This document shows positions 58,174-64,000 of a DNA stretch of 64,000 nucleotides, one piece after another. Within the stretch, counting starts at the first letter, position 1. Each line of letters starts with the position of its first letter. Where the stretch lies: NCBI GenBank assembly GCA_039545355.1, contig BCJJ01000008.1:434001-498000 (forward strand). The letters run 5' to 3'. Source of the DNA: Trichosporon coremiiforme (Eukaryota; Basidiomycota; Tremellomycetes; Trichosporonales; Trichosporonaceae). Under the pieces are notes generated by a model that searched no databases, was not told the origin of the DNA, and worked only from the letters and a program-made list of their open reading frames with translations. The position numbers and the translations under genes were made by a program.

Positions 58174-59991
58174 CTACGAGCTACCACTGTCCCAGCCTTC
58201 GAGGTTGCGGATGACCTGGTAGTAAAACTGAATAGAGCTCAGGTGGGCGCGGAGACTGATACGCTCATTGACGGTGTGCTGGTTCAGAGACTCGTTCAAG
58301 TAGGCAGGGGTGTACCGGTAAATGTTCTCGGTAACGTTCCACATGTGCGCAGTGTCCGTGTTGGCTGCAGTGTCAGTCGATGGGCATATGCTTTGCACTC
58401 ACCATACATGCCTGTCGGGGTGACGAGGGTGTCGTTGCCCCACACGGCCTTGATAGTGCCGGCCAGCAGTTGGAACGACGGCCCATTGTCTGGTGTAACC
58501 GGCGCCGGCTCAAGTCCAGGATCATGACCGACGTAGGCAATGGACAAGTTGCCGGCGGGGACGGGCGTGCCCCTCCCACCGGTCAGCTCACTGGCGGGAG
58601 TGTCGTGAGGAGTGATATTCAGGGGATGCTCCTGCCCAAACGCAGTGACACTAATGTTGAGGCTCTGGGCGTACGGAACCACCACATCGATGTAGTGCTG
58701 GGCAGTTTCCTGGACGCTCGAAGTGAAAGCGATGCGGTGATTGATGGACGCTACAGTCAGCTGCGGGCCCCCTGCCTTCTCATACCATTGACGCTCTCTG
58801 GCAGCGCATTGATCTTGTTCCCACCGTTGATCAGATCGATAGCAGTTGTAGTTGTCAGGAATGCGTTGGCAATGCGGTCGTGCTTGCCGAGCTCGTCGGC
58901 GAGGCCCTGCCACTGCGCCGGGTCTTGAATACGGCTCTTCAGGTCATTGGGGATGTTGGCGGCGTACTCGGCCAGACACGCGAGGTAGTGCAAAAACGGG
59001 TTGCCCTCGTCTAGCTTGTTGGGATACGGGTTGCTCTCAAAGTTTGCCAGGATCAAGGACATGAGTCCGACTTGGACCGTCAGCAGGGCTAACACTGATT
59101 GATATTAACTTCCAGTGTGAGGCAGAGGGGAGCTGGAGTGCCCGCCCAAGGTGCTCAGACTCAACTGCAGCGAAGCGCTGCCCTTCTCCGCCATACCCAG
59201 ACTGGCAACCCTCGTGCCGTAAACCTCGCGGACACCCGAGAAGCCTTCGTCCACGATGAAGGCGACACCGTGCTGGCCGTAGCGCTGGTGGATAATCTCG
59301 GCAACCTTGCCAGCGCCGCGCTCTCCACCAACCTAACTGTGAGTGCGAACTCGCGCTGTTAGCCTACCTCTTCATCGAAACCGACTGAGAGCAGCACGGG
59401 ACGATCGGGCTCAAACCCCTCGGCGATGAGTCGTTCAACAGCGGCGAGTTGCCCAATCAGTGTGTTCTTTGTGTCACTGGCCCCTCTGCCCCAGATCCAG
59501 GCTCCCTCCGACTCGTTGGACACGAATCCGGAGAAGGGAGGGTGCGTCCACTGGCTTACAGTCTCATTTAGGACTGGCACCACATCCTCGTGTGACATGA
59601 AGAGAATGGGGGCCTTGGTGCCATTGCTGCCTGTCGAGTTGCCTCCAAACGTAAAGAGGTGGCTGTGAACGTTGACAGTTTCGTGAGTGGCATGCTCGTA
59701 AACGGTCGGGAACTGCTGGCGGAGGAACTCGGCGAACTGCGTGTGCGAGTCGAAGACGGTGTCGTTCGGGTTCATAGGCATGTTGTCGTACGAGACGGTC
59801 GGGATTTGGACTGCTCTCGAGAGACGCTGTGCGGCGGCACTAGCATAGCTCTCGTTTGCGGCCGGGTTCCAACCATCGCCTTTCACAAGCGCGTCAGGCT
59901 GAGCTGGGCACAGGGAGGAAGATGTGGCGTTACCGCCGGCATCATTGTTCGCGGCGACGAGGACCGCGCAGAAAAGCGTGAAGATCACCAT
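58174..59991 (-). CDS. CPS1: M20 peptidase, carboxypeptidase S-like (Cps1)
   Basis: Predicted 556-aa zinc carboxypeptidase; yeast Cps1 is a vacuolar enzyme that trims peptides for leucine and general nitrogen supply. Exons 59991-59368, 59332-59110, 59070-58786, 58750-58403 and 58364-58174. The N-terminus (MVIFTLFCAVLVAANN) is a signal peptide or anchor, and many N-glycosylation sequons agree with the secretory route. Metal-site motifs: LFMSHEDVVPV (about 130-140, H and D), GRGASDTKNTLIG (about 170-182, bridging D) and VGFDEEVGGERG (EE about 207-208). The dimerisation part has KINALPESVNASINHRIAF, rebuilt by a splice. NTDTAHMWN and the terminal HTVNERI carry the last zinc-binding region. Divergent from eS12 with 467 bp. 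Confidence 0.93.
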
Positions 59992-60458
59992 TAGTCAGGT
60001 AAGTTGGGGGGAGGGGGCATCGTGCTCGTCATGTGGGGACCTTATGTAGCGTCTAGCACATCCCCAAAGATCTCGTCATGCGCCCACATTATTCCCAGCC
60101 CACCTGAGAGACCACAGATCCTCTCACGCGGGTTTGTCGTGACATCATGGCGGTGTTCTGATGACGACCCCGAGTTGTCACTTGACCAGAGTTAGTTGCC
60201 AGGACTTTGCTTACGCCGCTGGGAGAAGATGTGGAGTAGGTCGTAACGAGCGATGTGATTCCATGGCTTCGGCGACCCTGAGATAACAGAAGGTGCGGAG
60301 TGCCACAAACGACCATCGTGTTTCTGGATGAATCTCCGAAAACGCCGTCTCACTGTTGTGGCCGGGGCACGATTTTCAGTCAGCAAGCTGAGCTTTGGTG
60401 GTTCTCCACTCTACAACTTCTTTCTCGTTTACAAAACCGGTGGAAGAAGACCATCACA
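59992..60458. other. Divergent promoter region (CPS1 / eS12)
   Basis: 467 bp with no gene; the eS12 side (60390-60450) is pyrimidine-rich, as usual for ribosomal-protein leaders. A 5' leader intron is possible but not required. Confidence 0.45.
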
Positions 60459-60937
60459 ATGTCTGACGCCGGATCCAACGCTTCCAACGCCCCTGAGCAG
60501 GTCGAGCAGGTCGAGGTCGCCGACAACTCTGGCCCCATGTCGGTCGAGCAGGCCCTTGAGGAGGTCGTCAAGACCGCACTCGTGAGTTTTTCGGTATGTG
60601 TGCGGCACTGACGCTTCAGATCCACGACGGTCTTGCCCGTGGTCTCCGCGAGTCCGCCAAGGCCCTCGACAAGCGTGAGGCTCACCTCTGTGTTCTCGTC
60701 GAGACTGTCACCGAGGCCGAGTACTCGAAGCTCATTGAGGCCCTCTGCGCCGAGCACAACATCCAGCTCATCAAGGTCTCCGACGCCAAGGTCCTTGGCC
60801 AGTGGGCCGGTCTCTCCAAGATCGACCGTGAGGGCAAGCCTCGCAAGGTCGTCGGCTGCTCGTGCGTCGTCATCACCAACTACGGTGCCGAGACCGCTGG
60901 CCTCCAGGTCCTCCTCGACTACTTCAAGACCCGCTAA
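60459..60937 (+). CDS. RPS12: Ribosomal protein eS12
   Basis: Predicted 146-aa small-subunit protein of the cytosolic ribosome. Exons 60459-60581 and 60620-60937. The acidic N-terminus ([21 protein letters not shown]) leads into the L7Ae-like fold: [34 protein letters not shown], then [11 protein letters not shown], then [26 protein letters not shown], then [15 protein letters not shown]. Codon use is very strongly C-ending and uniform, indicating high expression. Full length for eS12. Confidence 0.97.
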
Positions 60938-61215
60938 ATTGCACGTGAGTTTCCGATCTTGCTTGCATCTTTCAAGATGAATATGGGACTCCCTCTTCGC
61001 ATTCATGTGTGTCGACAACCCCTAGGAATCGAACCTACCTCGAAAGAGGCCATTTCCGCCGTCTGAACTACTGCCCAGCAATCACTGTTGTCTCGTGTGA
61101 CTGCGCTGACGCCCAGAATGCAGTAGTCCTTTGCTGGAATTATTGCCATAGTTCACATGTAGGACTGAAGAAAATTGTGTGATGCAGATGCGTTGGTAGC
61201 ATACTATTAGGCACA
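60938..61215. other. Intergenic with tRNA-like sequence
   Basis: On the minus strand, 61014-61094 has an A-box-like TAGTTCAGACGG (61061-61072), an exact B box GGTTCGATTCC (61027-61037) and outer 6-bp complementary ends GACAAC/GTTGTC. The distance between A and B boxes is too short for a normal cloverleaf with an anticodon arm, so I do not call a functional tRNA. Confidence 0.35.
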
Positions 61216-63143
61216 CTACTGACGGACCCAAACCCGAACACCGCCTCTCCTCTTGTCTTCGTCCTGAGCAAAGTCGAACCCATTCCACAGGTTGTCCACT
61301 TCGCGGTAATCCCGGGTACCGAGTGCCTGCTGAACGGTCGTATTTCCTTGCTTCCTCTGGAGAACCTCCCCGAACAACAAGACGTGTGACGGCATCTCGG
61401 GCGTGGAATCTTGCGTTCCTATCGCACCGAGGGGCATGGGTGGGTATGGGAAGACTTCTCGGACGTACGACACCGGCTGGTCGTAGAACATGTCTTGCTG
61501 GGTCCAGTGGTGAGACGCGCTTTGCAACGGCGGGTCGCAGGTGAGGAACCAACCGTTGATGTTGCGCCCTAGATGACTAGACCACGGTGTCGGGTGGCAG
61601 GGCATTAGCACCGCGACCTTTGACACGGCGCCGTACTCTCCGCGGCGGAGCTTGTTCATGACCTCGACTTGTGCGCCTCCATGGAAAATGTTGAGGTAGA
61701 GGTATGGGACGATCGGAGCCAGAAGGATGAGATAAAAGGCACGCTTCGGTAACCGGATCCACTGGCGGAACGTCATTCCCGGCTTCTGAAAGCACCCGAC
61801 CATCGACGCCCAGTAGTCGGCTTGAAGCGCGGGCAAGGCGAACATAAATAGCTGGGGGAGGAGAGGGTGCAGGAATCGCCACTCGGAATGAGGCGACAAT
61901 GAGAACACTGCAATGGTAAAAGAGACCGCGTGCGCCAGCCGGCGCATCGACCTAGTAACGTCGAGACGCGCAAGAGACACTGGTGCAACGCTACGCGGCA
62001 ACACGGCTGCCAGGAAACCCTTGGCCCACCAGTACCACAGCGGAAAGAGTAGCAGCGGCAGCGACTGGATGAGATGATAGGTGAGCCCCGTTCCTCCATA
62101 AAAGGCGGCGACATTGCGGAGGACGTTCTGATGGAAAAACGTGAATACGGGCAGGACTACGCGCCCCACCATGAGGTAGTCGAGAAAGGTGGCGGACAGC
62201 AAAACCAGAAGTCTGCTGTGAGTGACGGTGCGATTCTAGACTTACCCTCCGAGCACGGCCGTGACATTGAAGGAGACGAGCGGACCGAGTCCTCGCTTGC
62301 GGTACAGTGACCATGCACTGGCAACGTGGTAGTACGCCCAGAACACGAGCATTGTGGGTCTGATGCACACCGACAGCGTCGCCAAAGCCGCGGCGGCAAA
62401 CATACTCCGGGGGAGCTTGCTATAGCGCGTTAGCGTTGGTAACGATCTTGCTCACGATGCCTTTCCTTCGGCTCGATCCATGGCGACGGGGTCAAGGTTT
62501 TCGGGCCCCGACGGCTTTGGGATCCGCTCAGGCGGGCATGTGTCCGGATAAAAGACCAGAGCGGCTGTCGTGAGAAGTGTCTCTGGCGACGTGGATAGGG
62601 CTCGAGGTAAGAGATGAGCATTGAAGAGGGACGTCAGAGACAGGAACAGCTGCGCATGTTAGACTCGAACCATCATTGACCTACGGCGGCAGTGGCCGCG
62701 CCTGGGCCTCTCAGCTTGACCGCTAGTAACGACGTAAAGTAATCGGTGAGAGCTGCTATGAGCACGCCAACAAGCCGGGGCAATGCAATCTACGCGGACG
62801 TCAGTACACCTCAAGCAAGGGCGCTCACAGCCCACTCGGTATCCTGTAACCCGAGCTTGTCGAGTGACGTGTAGACCGTCATGAAAACACTGGGCCAGAC
62901 CCAGCTTCGCAGCCTTCCTTCGCAAACCGCGCGCTTCAGCAGGTCGACTGGACCGCTGTCTGGGGCTGCGACGGCGGCGTGAGGGAGATCGCGCCACTCC
63001 CATGTCAAGAACCCATGGCCGAACACTGCAGAGTAGGCTGGCTCGTAGGCCTGGTAGAACTCGTCGGGCTGGAAGAAGGTGTGAGGGAGCAGTAGGCCTA
63101 GCGACCGAAGCGTCAACGCAACGAGAAACGCATTGGGAATCAT
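61216..63143 (-). CDS. GPI10: GPI mannosyltransferase 3 (Gpi10/PIG-B)
   Basis: Predicted 594-aa ER membrane enzyme of glycosyltransferase family 22, adding the third mannose of the GPI anchor from dolichol-phosphate-mannose. Exons 63143-62829, 62789-62685, 62649-62456, 62419-62246 and 62212-61216. The lumenal acid motif reads HTFFQPDEFYQAYE (about 21-34), as in Alg9/Pig-B enzymes. FLTWEWR, IALPRLVGVL, a TVLGGLLVLLSATFLDYLM-like hydrophobic run and HSEWRFLHPLLPQL are typical of this family. About ten hydrophobic helices are seen. The C-terminal LMPCHPTPWSSHLG and WLTCDPP-like (here WFLTCDPPL) segments are specific to Pig-B. Acceptor at 62212 and donor phases were checked. Confidence 0.92.
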
Positions 63144-64000
63144 TGGAGATGGCGAGATGGGTGTTGGGGTGATGGCGAAGCGCGGGTGAGATGGCCATTA
63201 CCTGTCAACAGGCCATGACGCGTATTTGTTACGTAATGTACTAGGTCTCCTGATGGCGGCGGACATTGAACTCCAGGTTGATAACGAATGCTTGGTGACT
63301 GAACGTGCTTGGTTGCTATCGTCTCTATTCCGAATGCGATCTCGATCGCCGACAACATGCTCAGCGATACCACTGTAGCGTGGCTACGCTTGGCGTTCTT
63401 CTCAATCTTCGGGACGACTATGTGTTTCATGTTCTAGGACTTTTGCGAGCATAACCTTGTGAGACACTACCAAACTGGCTGGGTCTTCCCGGACTAACTC
63501 ACGGGCGGGTAGCTCATGACGTGTTGGATGGCTGAAGTTGACCGTACATGGCTGACAGCGACGGTGACCAAGGTTTCAATGAGTCAGATAACCATACTCT
63601 GCGAGAGCTTGTCTGTCAAGCATGCAGGAGGACAAACTGGATTGCTACCGCCTCGGAGCAGCAACGCTCGGAACAGCGATGCTGCCGGAGGCTGCGAGGC
63701 CTCGGAGCAGCTGAGTACAGCGGCCGTTCTGGAGCGGTGGCGCTGGAACACCGTGTGCAGCTGGCCCCAGAGCAGTCACGATGCATAGGATAGCCTTCTC
63801 GATGCTGTATGCCGCTCTGGCTGGAGTTGCCCGTCACAGTAAGTGGAGCGAACTTGCTTGGGCACGATGCTGTTAAAGTTCCACTAAACCTAATTGACGC
63901 CTTCCTCAGCACCACAGACAGCGAGCATGCGCTAAAGGTCGAGTTTCCATGGCTACGGGGGACCTTTGCCATTCTCTGGGAGAGCTAAATCGCATTCCAA
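63144..64000. other. Right edge, no certain gene
   Basis: The GPI10 promoter lies at the left. A possible short two-exon ORF on the plus strand starts at 63781 with a hydrophobic leader (MHRIAFSMLYAALAGVA), a GTAAGT donor after 63839 and a possible acceptor near 63913, ending about 63987. It is too weak to annotate as a gene. Confidence 0.35.

Noticed and set aside
61014..61094. Annotating a functional tRNA
   Set aside because: The A and B boxes are only 23 nt apart, no anticodon stem-loop can be drawn, and the acceptor pairs only six bases with a poor junction.

Overview
This looks like nuclear DNA from a basidiomycete yeast-like fungus. The style fits Tremellomycetes, perhaps Trichosporonales, but that placement is an inference. 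The signs are compact GC-rich genes, many very short introns (about 32-60 nt, a few longer) with GTGAGT-type donors and a CTGAC/CTAAC branch site just before the acceptor, and purely eukaryotic content: spliceosomal, proteasomal, GPI-anchor, ergosterol, HOG-pathway and mitochondrial carrier genes. I rebuilt 28 recognisable genes and 3 unrecognised coding regions. For the multi-exon models, splice sites and reading phase were checked by hand across all exons and close in frame.

Layout. 1-4.4 kb: a 997-aa Zn2Cys6 transcription factor (minus). 4.4-13.4 kb: a 9 kb stretch with no supportable gene. 13.4-24.5 kb: BolA-like protein, DNAJC17/Cwf23-type J protein, secreted arylsulfotransferase-like protein, Fip1, tRNA 2'-phosphotransferase, Ist1, Fmc1, a purine phosphoribosyltransferase and an Asn/Ser-rich tail-anchored orphan. 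24.5-27.9 kb: gene-poor, with one orphan ORF, a C12 run and a 35-bp tandem repeat. 27.9-33.7 kb: a Fus3/Kss1-type MAP kinase followed by an Ssk1 response regulator. 33.7-46.6 kb: Lyar, Rpa3, SmD2, uL13m, Erg6, a mitochondrial phosphate carrier, a Sur7/PalI-like tetraspan protein, an LPLAT-family acyltransferase, Sds23 and a disordered orphan. 48.1-55.0 kb: vacuolar Ca2+/H+ exchanger, Ogg1, Rpn7, a Leu5-type CoA carrier and a bZIP factor. 55.0-58.2 kb: another gene-poor stretch with a G12 run and degenerate repeats. 58.2-63.1 kb: carboxypeptidase S-like M20 peptidase, ribosomal protein eS12 and Gpi10. The right edge holds nothing certain.

Genes mostly alternate in strand. Head-to-head pairs share 178-290 bp promoters (BolA/DNAJC17, Fip1/Tpt1, Ist1/Fmc1, Lyar/Rpa3, SmD2/uL13m, Rpn7/Leu5). 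Tail-to-tail pairs are separated by only 32-105 bp. There are no operons, no phage and no CRISPR, and I recognised no transposon. The genes are mainly housekeeping. The one thematic pair is the MAP kinase next to Ssk1, both signalling proteins of the mating/filamentation and osmostress networks.

I did not find a clearly new biological system. The most unusual points are a 4-nt microexon in the Ca2+ exchanger, a 5-nt first exon in SmD2, three 39-nt introns that can be read through in frame, a probable GC-AG intron in the bZIP gene, degenerate histidine-kinase-like and receiver-like regions upstream of the true receiver in Ssk1, and the large gene-free tract upstream of the Zn2Cys6 factor.
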